From positions 1-13,045 of the forward strand of contig JAPHRL010000317.1 of assembly GCA_026195755.1 (NCBI GenBank): 13,045 nucleotides of DNA. The letters run 5' to 3'. Source of the DNA: Kangiella sp. Lineage in GTDB: Bacteria; Pseudomonadota; Gammaproteobacteria; Enterobacterales; Kangiellaceae. Made by a program: the position numbers and the translations under genes. The notes under the pieces were generated by a model that saw only the letters and a program-made list of their open reading frames with translations, did not search any database and was not told where the DNA came from. Positions 1-7,308 of the stretch are shown in pieces; within the stretch, counting starts at the first letter, position 1; each line of letters starts with the position of its first letter.

Positions 1-196
1 AAATGACGTTATTAAATCTGTTAATGGAACGCAACTTAACGAACAAGGCTTGTTGGGAATAGCTAACGAGCTCACCAGTGCCGAATCGCTGGAGATAACA
101 ATTGAGAGAGATGGACAGCCCGTAACACTATTGCTGGGTTTGTCTGAGCTGCAATCGCAGCAAAAGCCAGATCCAAATGAGAGAAGAATCCAATGA
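1..196 (+). CDS. gspC: GspC, T2SS inner-membrane clamp protein, C-terminal PDZ part (5' end outside window)
   Basis: An open frame runs from the window edge (first full codon at base 2) to TGA at 194-196. The 64 visible residues look like the second half of a PDZ domain: a GDxIxxVNG-like strand (NDVIKSVNGTQL), a helix (GLLGIANEL), and a closing strand with the ERDGQPVTL pattern typical of GspC PDZ ends, then a short charged tail. GspC is a bitopic inner-membrane protein. In the family, its periplasmic part contacts the secretin N0 domain, and the PDZ domain has been linked to substrate choice. The PDZ ending suggests the PDZ type of GspC rather than the coiled-coil (XcpP) type. The stop codon overlaps the gspD start (ATGA), as expected for the standard gspC-gspD order. 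The transmembrane and homology-region parts lie upstream and cannot be judged. Confidence 0.88.
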   Translation, partial: NDVIKSVNGTQLNEQGLLGIANELTSAESLEITIERDGQPVTLLLGLSELQSQQKPDPNERRIQ

Positions 197-2334
197 TACA
201 GACACTCAAGAAAGTCCGAATGAAGCAGTTTGGTAACAGCGTGACCATGGCACTTTGTGCTGCAGGTTTGTTGCTATCTTCATTTAGTGCTAATGCCGAA
301 AGATTAAATGTTCGAGATGCCGATATTCGTGAGGTAGTTGAAACGGTCGCCAAGATCACCGGTAAAACGATGATTGTTGACCCTCGAGTTAAAGGTCTAA
401 AGGTGACGATTATTACTGCCGGCAGTGTTGATTACACTAAAGAACAGATCTATAACATTTTCGTGTCAGCATTGCAGGTTCATAAGTTTCAGGCCATTGA
501 GTCCAACGGCGTGGTAAAAATCGTCCCGGATCAGCAGGCACGTTCGGAATATTCACCGGTCAATGTTGAGAATCTAGGCGACTATGGTGATCGTTATATT
601 ACTCAAGTTATACCAGTGCAGAATGTCGATGCACAACAAATCATGAATGTGTTGCGACCACTAGTGTCACCCACTTCTGGTCATTTATTTGCAGTACAAG
701 GAACTAACACTTTAATTCTTCATGACTCGGCATCGAATGTTCGTCGTATTACTGAAATTATCGACCGCACCGACAAAGCGAATGATGAAGAAATTGAAGT
801 GATTCCGCTTGAGCATGCATCAGCTAGTGAAATTGTACGAATTCTTGAAAGTTTAAATCGTAGTGGTCGACAGCAGCAGGGCAACGAAATACAGGAGCCG
901 CGTTATGTCGCCGACGAAAGAACAAACAGTATTTTGTTGAGTGCAAATGATCGTCAACGTGTTCGTCTTAGAGCATTGATTGGAAGTTTGGATCGGCCAT
1001 TGAACTCTATGGGTAATACCAAAACCGTATTTTTAAAATATGCAAAATCTGAGCAGGTGGCAGAGGTTTTATCCGGTATTGGGGAAATCAAACAGAAAGA
1101 AGAAGCTGCAGCTTCGGGCCGTGGTGGTGCAGGCACTGGTGGTGCCGTAGCAGCACAGCGTTCCTTATATAGTATTCAATCCCACGAAGAAACTAATGCA
1201 TTAGTCTTGACCGCTCCACCAGATATTATGCGTGAGTTTGACTCAGTGATCCGTGCACTTGATATTCGTCGTAAGCAGGTACATGTTGAAGCGATTATCG
1301 TCGAGATTTCAGATAACAAAGCTAAAGAGCTGGGTATTCAATGGCTATTCTCTCCAGATGGCGGAAGCGCCCCTGGTGGTGTGGTGAACTTCACTAATAC
1401 AGGAGCGGGTATTGGTAATGTAGCAGCCGGAGCTATTTCAGCTCGTGGTACAGAAGAAGAAGTTTTTACTCGAGATCCTGAAACTGGCGAGATTACCGGA
1501 ACCGAAACTAGACGTGTCGGCGGTGATAACGGTGCTGCACTGGCTGAAGTTTTAGGCGGTATGCAAGGCCTTGGTTTAGGCGTTGCTCGCATTAGACCCG
1601 ATGGCTTTAGCTGGGGGGCTTTCATTCGCGCGCTAGAAGGCGTTACTGACTCAAATACCTTGTCACGTCCAAGTGTTACGACATTGGATAATGTGGAAGC
1701 TATTTTTAAATCTGGTCAGGAAATCCCAATCATCACCGGATCAACCCTAGGTGATAATAACTCGAATCCTTTTCAGAATGTTGAGCGTAAGGATGTCGGA
1801 GTAATGTTGAAGCTGACTCCGCAAATTAATGAAGGCAATTATGTGCGCTTGGATATTGAGCAAGAAGTATCATCGATTGCTGGCTCGACCAATGTTGATG
1901 TTGTGACCAATAAACGTGAAGTGAAAACGTCGGTATTAGTACCTGATGGCGGTATGGTGGTTCTAGGTGGCTTGATTGACGATGATATTCAACAAAGCTC
2001 ACAAAAAGTGCCTATTCTTGGTGATATTCCAGTGCTTGGTCATGCTTTTAAATCACAGCGTACACAGAAAATTAAACGTAACCTGATGATTTTTATTCAT
2101 CCGACCGTTTTGAAAGATGATGCAGAATTGCGTGAATTAAGCAGTGCCAAATACAGCTATATTCGTGCCCAGCAAATTGAACAGGCTAATCGCGGTATCA
2201 GCTTGATGCCAGAAGAAGAGGCCGAAGTTCTTCCGACCTATGATGAAGCTCTTGTGCTACCTCCAACGTATGAACAATACATGAAAGACGGCAGTGAGCT
2301 GCAGGAAGACGAAGGCGAGGCTGACGAAAAATAA
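193..2334 (+). CDS. gspD: GspD, type II secretion outer-membrane secretin
   Basis: This 713-residue protein forms the multimeric outer-membrane channel of the T2SS. A Sec signal peptide covers residues 1-35 (Lys/Arg start, hydrophobic core, cleavage after ANA). Then come N0 (about 36-110), N1 (about 133-197), N2 (about 197-270) and N3 (about 275-360, with a Gly/Ala-rich linker near 312-320). The secretin core runs from about 363 to 640. It contains the family signature VPDGGMVVLGGLIDDD at 583-598 and ends with NLMIFIHPTV at 630-639. Residues from about 645 to the end resemble the S-domain bound by a pilotin in Vibrio-type secretins. The length fits the family. I chose ATG 193, which overlaps the gspC stop (ATGA) and has the purine-rich GAGAAG upstream. 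ATG 220 would still leave a signal peptide but has poorer context. It shares one base with gspE. Confidence 0.97.
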   Translation: MIQTLKKVRMKQFGNSVTMALCAAGLLLSSFSANAERLNVRDADIREVVETVAKITGKTMIVDPRVKGLKVTIITAGSVDYTKEQIYNIFVSALQVHKFQAIESNGVVKIVPDQQARSEYSPVNVENLGDYGDRYITQVIPVQNVDAQQIMNVLRPLVSPTSGHLFAVQGTNTLILHDSASNVRRITEIIDRTDKANDEEIEVIPLEHASASEIVRILESLNRSGRQQQGNEIQEPRYVADERTNSILLSANDRQRVRLRALIGSLDRPLNSMGNTKTVFLKYAKSEQVAEVLSGIGEIKQKEEAAASGRGGAGTGGAVAAQRSLYSIQSHEETNALVLTAPPDIMREFDSVIRALDIRRKQVHVEAIIVEISDNKAKELGIQWLFSPDGGSAPGGVVNFTNTGAGIGNVAAGAISARGTEEEVFTRDPETGEITGTETRRVGGDNGAALAEVLGGMQGLGLGVARIRPDGFSWGAFIRALEGVTDSNTLSRPSVTTLDNVEAIFKSGQEIPIITGSTLGDNNSNPFQNVERKDVGVMLKLTPQINEGNYVRLDIEQEVSSIAGSTNVDVVTNKREVKTSVLVPDGGMVVLGGLIDDDIQQSSQKVPILGDIPVLGHAFKSQRTQKIKRNLMIFIHPTVLKDDAELRELSSAKYSYIRAQQIEQANRGISLMPEEEAEVLPTYDEALVLPPTYEQYMKDGSELQEDEGEADEK

Positions 2335-3869
2335 TGGCTGAGCAAATGGCAACTGAACAGAGTACCGAAGATTTCGTTACCGAAGCTACCGCTAAGGATG
2401 CAGGCTTTCGTCCGTTACCTTTTAGTTTTGCTCGTCGTCATGGGGTCTTTTTGATTAGGACTGATGACGGTATGCAGTGCTTTATGCGAGAGGGTACAGC
2501 ACCACAGGCCTTGCTCGAAGTTCGTCGCCACTATCCTCATCGATTCAAAATTGAGAAACTGAATGAGTCCGAATTTGAAAGTCGTTTGAGTGCTTTTTAC
2601 CAATCAGGAACCGCCGATGCACGTCAGACCATGGAAGATTTAGGCGATGAGATGGACTTGTTCCGGTTAGCTGAAGAGCTGCCTGAAACCGAAGATCTGC
2701 TCGAAGCAGAAGACGATGCTCCAATCATTAAGTTAATCAATGCATTATTAACTGAGGCCATCAAAGAGAACGCTTCGGATATTCATATCGAAACTTTTGA
2801 GAAAACCTTATCGGTTCGCTTTCGAGTGGATGGGGTTTTACGCGAGGTGTTACAGCCGAATCGTAAACTAGCGCCATTGTTAGTATCTCGTATTAAGGTT
2901 ATGGGCAAGTTGGATATTGCCGAGAAACGTATTCCTCAAGATGGGCGTATTGCTTTAAGAATTGCTAATCGTGCAGTAGACGTTCGTGTTTCAACCATGC
3001 CTTCAAGTTTTGGCGAACGAGTGGTACTGCGTTTATTAGACAAAGAAGCTGGACGGTTGGAATTTTCGCATTTAGGCATGGAGCCTAAAACCATGGAGTT
3101 TATGAGTGATTTATTGCATAAACCACATGGCATTATTCTGGTAACCGGCCCGACAGGCTCTGGTAAAACAACCACTTTGTATGCCGGTCTCTCTCTGCTG
3201 AATAATTCTACGCGTAATATTTTAACCGTTGAAGATCCCATTGAATATCTAATCGATGGTATCGGACAAACTCAGGTCAATCCTAAAGTGGATATGACTT
3301 TTGCCCGCGGCTTGCGTGCTATTCTGCGTCAAGATCCGGATGTGGTGATGGTTGGTGAGATACGAGATTTGGAAACAGCGCAAATTGCCGTACAGGCCAG
3401 TTTGACGGGACACTTGGTGTTATCAACATTACACACCAATACTGCTGTTGGTGCTGTGACTCGTATGCAAGATATGGGAGTTGAACCATTCTTGTTATCA
3501 ACCAGTTTGCTGGGTGTTCTAGCGCAGCGTCTGGTCAGGGTATTGTGTCCCGAGTGTAAAAAGTCCGCAGAAGCTAATCAAAAAGAATGTGAGTTAATGG
3601 GCTTTGATGCTTCAAGTCCTCCAACTATCTATCATCCTGATGGATGTGAAGCCTGTAATTATCATGGCTACCGTGGTCGACAAGGTATTTATGAACTGGT
3701 CATCATTGATGAGCAAATGCGTACCATGATCCACAATAATAACAGTGAGCAGGATATGGAGCGCCATGCACGTAAGTTGACTCCAAGTATTCGAGCAGAT
3801 GGTCGTAAACGAGTCTTAGAAGGACTGACTACCGTCGAAGAAGTGTTGCGTGTTACGCGGGAGGATTAA
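2334..3869 (+). CDS. gspE: GspE, T2SS assembly ATPase
   Basis: This is the cytoplasmic hexameric ATPase that drives pseudopilus assembly; its N-terminal domain docks on the cytoplasmic part of GspL. The protein has 511 residues, normal for the family. Visible motifs are SDIHIE near 148-153, which opens the N2E domain, Walker A GPTGSGKT at 272-279, Walker B DPDVVMVGE at 334-342 with the catalytic Glu, and the His box STLHTN around His367. A four-cysteine zinc site has pairs at 405/408 and 438/441. The spacing, CX2C-X29-CX2C, is that of the GspE-type metal-binding module, which separates this protein from many PilB-type or PilT ATPases. ATG at 2334 shares its A with the gspD stop (TAATG), suggesting coupled translation. 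Confidence 0.97.
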   Translation: MAEQMATEQSTEDFVTEATAKDAGFRPLPFSFARRHGVFLIRTDDGMQCFMREGTAPQALLEVRRHYPHRFKIEKLNESEFESRLSAFYQSGTADARQTMEDLGDEMDLFRLAEELPETEDLLEAEDDAPIIKLINALLTEAIKENASDIHIETFEKTLSVRFRVDGVLREVLQPNRKLAPLLVSRIKVMGKLDIAEKRIPQDGRIALRIANRAVDVRVSTMPSSFGERVVLRLLDKEAGRLEFSHLGMEPKTMEFMSDLLHKPHGIILVTGPTGSGKTTTLYAGLSLLNNSTRNILTVEDPIEYLIDGIGQTQVNPKVDMTFARGLRAILRQDPDVVMVGEIRDLETAQIAVQASLTGHLVLSTLHTNTAVGAVTRMQDMGVEPFLLSTSLLGVLAQRLVRVLCPECKKSAEANQKECELMGFDASSPPTIYHPDGCEACNYHGYRGRQGIYELVIIDEQMRTMIHNNNSEQDMERHARKLTPSIRADGRKRVLEGLTTVEEVLRVTRED

Positions 3870-5092
3870 TGGCCGCGTTTGAATATGTAGCTCTAGATGC
3901 TCGTGGTAAGCAAAAAAAGGGTGTTCTCGAAGCAGACACCCCCCGCCAAATTCGCCAGCAATTAAGAGAGAAAGATATGACACCACTGGAAGTGGTTCAT
4001 ATTGGCGATGCGCAAAAAGCGCGAGAAAAAAGTTCGGGTGGATTCTTTAAGCCTTCCATTAAAGTTGCTGATCTTGCCTTGGTGACTCGCCAGCTAGCAA
4101 CCTTGGTCAAAGCGGCGCTGCCTATTGAGGAAGCGCTCAAAGCGGTAGGTGACCAAACCGATAAAGGCAAAGTCAAAAGTATTATTTTAGGTGTCAGGGC
4201 CAAAGTTTTAGAAGGTTACACGCTGGCAGATGGCATGGCGGAGTTCCCTAACGTTTTTAGCGAACTGTATCGTTCAATGGTAGCTGCGGGCGAGCGCGCA
4301 GGTCATCTGGATAAGGTTCTTAATCGTTTGGCAGATTATACTGAGCGACGCCAGAAAATTAACACCAAAGTATCTGCAGCCATGGTTTACCCTGCGGTTT
4401 TGATTATCGTTGCAGTGGGTGTTGTTTCCGGTTTGATGGTGTTTGCGGTGCCCAAAGTGGTTGAACAGTTTACGCATATGAGTCAAGAGTTACCGACTCT
4501 GACCAAAATTCTGATTGGCATCAGCGACTTTGTCATCAATTATGGGCTCTATGCATTGATATTATTGATACTGATGTTTATCGGAGCCCGATATTGGCTT
4601 CGAAATGAGGACAATAAGCGTAGATGGCATGCCAAGATTTTGAAAATGCCTGTTTTCGGTCGCCTATCAAGCAACCTGAATACGGCGCAGTTCTCTAGTA
4701 CTTTAAGTATCTTGCATTCGAGTGGTGTGCCTTTGCTGGAAGCTATGAATATTGGTGGAAAAGTGTTGTCTAACTTAAAAATGCGACAGGCGGTGGCTGA
4801 GGCGGCGATTAAAGTTCGTGAAGGAAGCAGTTTAAAAGTGGCGTTACAGCAAGCGGGCCTTTTCCCACCAATGATGATTCACATGATAGGCAGCGGTGAG
4901 TCTAGTGGTGAACTGGAGCAGATGTTGCAGCAGGTCTCAGACAACCAGGAAAGTTTATTTGAAAATAGTATCGACGTTGCACTCAATATTATGGGGCCAC
5001 TGATCATTTTGGCGTTAGGTGGCATGGTCATGTTTATTGTATTGGCAATGATGTTGCCAATTTTCGAACTGACAAATTCTATAACCGGTTAA
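3869..5092 (+). CDS. gspF: GspF, T2SS inner-membrane platform protein
   Basis: This 407-residue polytopic protein of the GspF/PilC family forms the core of the inner-membrane assembly platform and works with GspE, L and M. It begins with the usual FEYVALDARGKQKKG-type segment. Two repeated cytoplasmic helical T2SSF domains follow, about 70-190 and 270-390; each contains the characteristic LATLVKAALPIEEAL or LSILHSSGVPLLEAM helix. The membrane segments are roughly 173-196, 223-243 and 370-400. A GSGESSGELEQML segment matches the AAGERAGHLDKVL segment of the first repeat, showing the internal duplication. The ATG shares one base with the gspE stop (TAATG). The last 50 bases can form a hairpin, and the stop sits in a 10-base palindrome (see regulatory entry). 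Confidence 0.96.
   Translation: MAAFEYVALDARGKQKKGVLEADTPRQIRQQLREKDMTPLEVVHIGDAQKAREKSSGGFFKPSIKVADLALVTRQLATLVKAALPIEEALKAVGDQTDKGKVKSIILGVRAKVLEGYTLADGMAEFPNVFSELYRSMVAAGERAGHLDKVLNRLADYTERRQKINTKVSAAMVYPAVLIIVAVGVVSGLMVFAVPKVVEQFTHMSQELPTLTKILIGISDFVINYGLYALILLILMFIGARYWLRNEDNKRRWHAKILKMPVFGRLSSNLNTAQFSSTLSILHSSGVPLLEAMNIGGKVLSNLKMRQAVAEAAIKVREGSSLKVALQQAGLFPPMMIHMIGSGESSGELEQMLQQVSDNQESLFENSIDVALNIMGPLIILALGGMVMFIVLAMMLPIFELTNSITG
5041..5061 (+). promoter_or_regulatory. Possible RNA hairpin at gspF 3' end, ahead of gspG
   Basis: ATTGGCAA (5041-5048) pairs perfectly with TTGCCAAT (5054-5061) around a 5-base loop and is followed by four T. It lies inside the last codons of gspF. A separate perfect 10-base palindrome, TAACCGGTTA, occupies 5082-5091 over the gspF stop. 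Together they precede one of the few gaps in the operon. This could be an mRNA processing, stabilising or partial-attenuation site that sets gspG apart from gspC-F. The U-run is short and ribosomes cross the site, so it is unlikely to be an efficient terminator, and it may be a by-product of the Leu-Ala-Met-Met-Leu-Pro-Ile codons. Confidence 0.3.
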
Positions 5093-5111
5093 CAATTTTT
5101 TCGGAGTTAAA

Positions 5112-5582
5112 ATGAAACGTATAGTACGTAAACAGAAAGGTTTTACCTTGACTGAAATTTTGATTGCGTTAGCAATCGTTGCCATTATGGGCACTGTAGT
5201 GACATTAAGCTTATTGGGTAATACTGATAAAGCTAATCTGCAAAAACTGAAAGCTGACTTAGGCACCATTGAGATGGCGCTCCAAAACTATAAGCTTGAG
5301 AACGGTTTTTATCCAACCACTGAGCAGGGCTTACGCGCATTAATCGAAAAGCCGACGACCAATCCAGTTCCACAAAACTATCCGCGCAATGGTTACCTGG
5401 GAAGTCGTGCAGTGCCGACTGATCCCTGGAAGCGTGAGTATGTTTATATGCAGCCAGGTCGCAACCACGATTATGATCTTTATACGCTAGGTTCAGATGG
5501 TCGCCCTGGTGGTGATGGTGAGAACATGGACATCAGTCCTTGGAATGTACATGAAGCTAACTTCAACCGCGACAATCAGTAA
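5112..5582 (+). CDS. gspG: GspG, major pseudopilin
   Basis: This is the main subunit of the T2SS pseudopilus. The 156-residue precursor has a 10-residue basic leader ending in Gly10. The prepilin peptidase site is KG|FTLTE, with Phe at +1 and Glu15 at the required +5 position, then a hydrophobic helix to about residue 32. The mature protein is about 146 residues, usual for GspG. Family hallmarks are the YKLENGFYPTTEQGL segment, the TDPWKREY segment, and a C-terminal Asp/Gly-rich loop starting LGSDGRPGGDG near 126-136, which matches the calcium-binding loop of GspG proteins. The ATG has a clear ribosome binding site (GGAG, 5103-5106) and follows a 19-nt gap, unlike the overlapping starts of its neighbours. 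This fits a need for higher expression of the major pseudopilin. Confidence 0.97.
   Translation: MKRIVRKQKGFTLTEILIALAIVAIMGTVVTLSLLGNTDKANLQKLKADLGTIEMALQNYKLENGFYPTTEQGLRALIEKPTTNPVPQNYPRNGYLGSRAVPTDPWKREYVYMQPGRNHDYDLYTLGSDGRPGGDGENMDISPWNVHEANFNRDNQ
5542..5545 (+). promoter_or_regulatory. Ribosome binding site supporting the gspH start
   Basis: GGAA lies five bases upstream of ATG 5551, inside the gspG coding region. It supports ATG 5551 as the gspH start over the other in-frame ATGs at 5497, 5515 and 5545. There is no in-frame ATG between 5551 and the prepilin cleavage site. Confidence 0.5.
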
Positions 5583-6204
5583 GCGGTCTATTCGCCATTC
5601 AACTATTCAAGCAGGGTTTACCCTGCTTGAAATTCTTATAGCGTTGGCAATTGCTGGAATTATGCTTTCAGTAGCGGTCATAGCGTTCTCCGATAATGAC
5701 GCGGCAAAACTTAAAAATAAAGCTCATCAGTTATTTGGTCTGATGCAAATTGCCCAAGAGGAATCGATACTTCGGGGCGTTGAGATTGGCATACGAGTTA
5801 AGCAGGATGGTTATAGCTTTTTATTGTATGACGGAACCCGTTGGAATCCTTTGCAAGATCATAGTCTGTTGAAAGATGTCGAGCTTGAAGAGCCGATTGA
5901 GATGTATGTCAATGTAGAAGGGCAGGAAGCTCTGCTGGGAAGTCCAGCTGATGAACAGGTGGCTAAAGGTGACGCAGAAACCGAACAGGCTGAAGATGAG
6001 CAAGCCCAAACAATCGAGCCGCCACAAATATTTATTCTATCAAGCGGTGAAATGAACGAGTTTACCGTTACTATTGGCCTGGATCGGGATGATGCCAGGT
6101 TTTATCGAATTACTGGTAGTTTTTTAGGCGAACTAAAATTTGAACCCGCTATGGAAGGGCATTACCGGCATGACTGGGATCTTGAGCTGGATGAGCCCTT
6201 TTAG
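5551..6204 (+). CDS. gspH: GspH, minor pseudopilin
   Basis: This minor pseudopilin is expected to join the pseudopilus near its tip complex. With the start at ATG 5551, the precursor has 217 residues and a 22-residue basic leader (Lys, Lys, Arg, Arg, His) ending QAG|FTLLE. Gly is at -1, Phe at +1 and Glu at +5, followed by a hydrophobic helix. The frame is open upstream to 5497, but that start would put a long unrelated peptide before the cleavage site and lie deep in gspG. ATG 5551 overlaps gspG by 32 nt and has GGAA upstream. Residues about 122-158 form an acidic Glu/Gln/Ala-rich low-complexity stretch between two parts of the globular domain, which makes the protein longer than many GspH. 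GspH is the least conserved pseudopilin, so the call rests on leader, helix and position between gspG and gspI. Confidence 0.88.
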   Translation: MKLTSTATISKRSIRHSTIQAGFTLLEILIALAIAGIMLSVAVIAFSDNDAAKLKNKAHQLFGLMQIAQEESILRGVEIGIRVKQDGYSFLLYDGTRWNPLQDHSLLKDVELEEPIEMYVNVEGQEALLGSPADEQVAKGDAETEQAEDEQAQTIEPPQIFILSSGEMNEFTVTIGLDRDDARFYRITGSFLGELKFEPAMEGHYRHDWDLELDEPF

Positions 6205-6229
6205 CGAGCACGTTAGAAGATAGATATCA

Positions 6230-6613
6230 ATGAAATTAAATATGGGTAAAAAACAGAAGGGCTTAAGTCTGCTAGAGCTATTAATTGCTCTGGCCGTGTT
6301 TGCTATTTTTATTACCCCCATGTTGACAGGGTTGTATGCCGCTAGTGTCACTGCGATCGGCAACGCTAAAGAGCGAACTCTGGCCAGCTATATTGCACAA
6401 AACCATCTAGCCGAACTACAGCTCAAAGAGGAGTGGCCCGCGGTAGGACGTAAACAGGGTGAGGTTGAATATGCGGGGCAAGAATGGCGCTGGGAGCAAC
6501 AAGTTGAAAATACCGCCGATGAAAATATGCGTAGAGTGACTGTAGTCATTTTGATGGGTGAGCAGGGCAGTTACGCGATGATAGGCTTTGTCGGGAAACA
6601 AGAGAAAGGCTGA
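6230..6613 (+). CDS. gspI: GspI, minor pseudopilin
   Basis: This minor pseudopilin is known in the family to form the tip complex with GspJ and GspK, a complex thought to start pseudopilus assembly. The 127-residue precursor has a short basic leader (MGKKQKG) with Gly11 at -1, then LSLLE with Glu16 at +5 and a hydrophobic helix containing LLIALAVFAIF. Leu at +1 replaces the more usual Phe or Met. The segment ERTLASYIAQNHLAELQL is a strong GspI hallmark (compare A..IA.N.L..L.L in homologues), as is the EWRWEQQV strand. ATG 6230 lies 25 nt after gspH. A second ATG at 6242 would shorten the leader to seven residues and is also possible. The stop overlaps the gspJ start (TGATG). Confidence 0.95.
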   Translation: MKLNMGKKQKGLSLLELLIALAVFAIFITPMLTGLYAASVTAIGNAKERTLASYIAQNHLAELQLKEEWPAVGRKQGEVEYAGQEWRWEQQVENTADENMRRVTVVILMGEQGSYAMIGFVGKQEKG

Positions 6614-7308
6614 TGAAAGTGATGAACACAAAACAGTCTGCTTTTACCCTCACCGAAATTTTGGTGGCGCTGTTTGTTTTTAGCATTGTGGTGGCTGGCG
6701 CTCTGCAGGTTTTTACGTTTGTACAACAAGCGTCGGATTCGAATGATAAGCAGATTCAACGTTTGCGTGAAGTTCAAATGGCGATTCGTCAGCTGGAAGA
6801 AGATGTTCGTTATCTAGTTCCTCGTACCCGTAGGAACGAGTATGGAGATGTTTCACCACTGATTGTTGGCGAAAGCAATAGTGTCAATAGTTATCTGGAG
6901 TTTACGCGTGCGGGTTGGCGAAATCCTGCAAAATTAACTCGCAGTGAGTTGCAGCATCTGAAATATGAATTTGTTGATGATGAATTACTACGGCATCATT
7001 GGATTTATGTGGATCCGGCTCAGGAAGGGCAAGAACTTACTCGTACAATGTTAACCGGTGTTACGGATTTTAAGGTGGAGTTTTTAGAGCAGGATAATTG
7101 GAAGGAAGATTGGATTATTGACCGCGGCACTAAAGGTGCAATGCCAAGAGCCATAAGGATTACTATCGTTCTTGAAGATTATGGTGAGCTTTACCGTCTT
7201 TTCCCATTAGCTAGCTTCGAGGCTAATGAAAGGGATGATGATACAGAACCGCAGGGTGACCCTGAGCGTCGACCAAAAGATGGCGATGATATCGGAGGTA
7301 GGCGTTAA
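6613..7308 (+). CDS. gspJ: GspJ, minor pseudopilin with Ala at the -1 cleavage position
   Basis: This 231-residue precursor belongs to the tip trio I-J-K. The leader MKVMNTKQSA is followed by FTLTEILVALFVFSIV. Phe is at +1 and Glu at +5, but residue -1 is Ala10 instead of the near-universal Gly, which is unusual for a prepilin peptidase substrate. GspJ features seen are the helix QRLREVQMAIRQLEEDVRYLVPR (residues about 43-65, quoted in part as MAIRQLEEDVRYL), a following strand-rich domain with LEFTRAGWRNP, and the YEFVDDELLRHHW strand. The C-terminal 25 residues are a charged Asp/Arg/Pro/Gly tail without predicted fold. The ATG shares one base with the gspI stop and has AAAGG upstream. ATG 6622 is an alternative. 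The stop overlaps the gspK start (TAATG). Confidence 0.94.
   Translation: MKVMNTKQSAFTLTEILVALFVFSIVVAGALQVFTFVQQASDSNDKQIQRLREVQMAIRQLEEDVRYLVPRTRRNEYGDVSPLIVGESNSVNSYLEFTRAGWRNPAKLTRSELQHLKYEFVDDELLRHHWIYVDPAQEGQELTRTMLTGVTDFKVEFLEQDNWKEDWIIDRGTKGAMPRAIRITIVLEDYGELYRLFPLASFEANERDDDTEPQGDPERRPKDGDDIGGRR

Noticed and set aside
1338..1625. Minus-strand open frames inside gspD and other gsp genes
   Set aside because: They lie opposite well-conserved coding sequence, have Pro/Ser-rich or unstructured translations and no start context; they are antisense shadows.
5054..5097. Possible internal promoter for gspG (TTGCCA and TATAAC, or CTGACA and ACAATT)
   Set aside because: The first pair has a 20-nt spacer, and the second has a poor -10 that would put the transcript start on the ribosome binding site. 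Neither is convincing.
5497..5550. A longer GspH starting at ATG 5497 (235 residues)
   Set aside because: It would overlap gspG by 86 nt, adds unrelated residues before the leader, and those codons are explained by gspG in its own frame.
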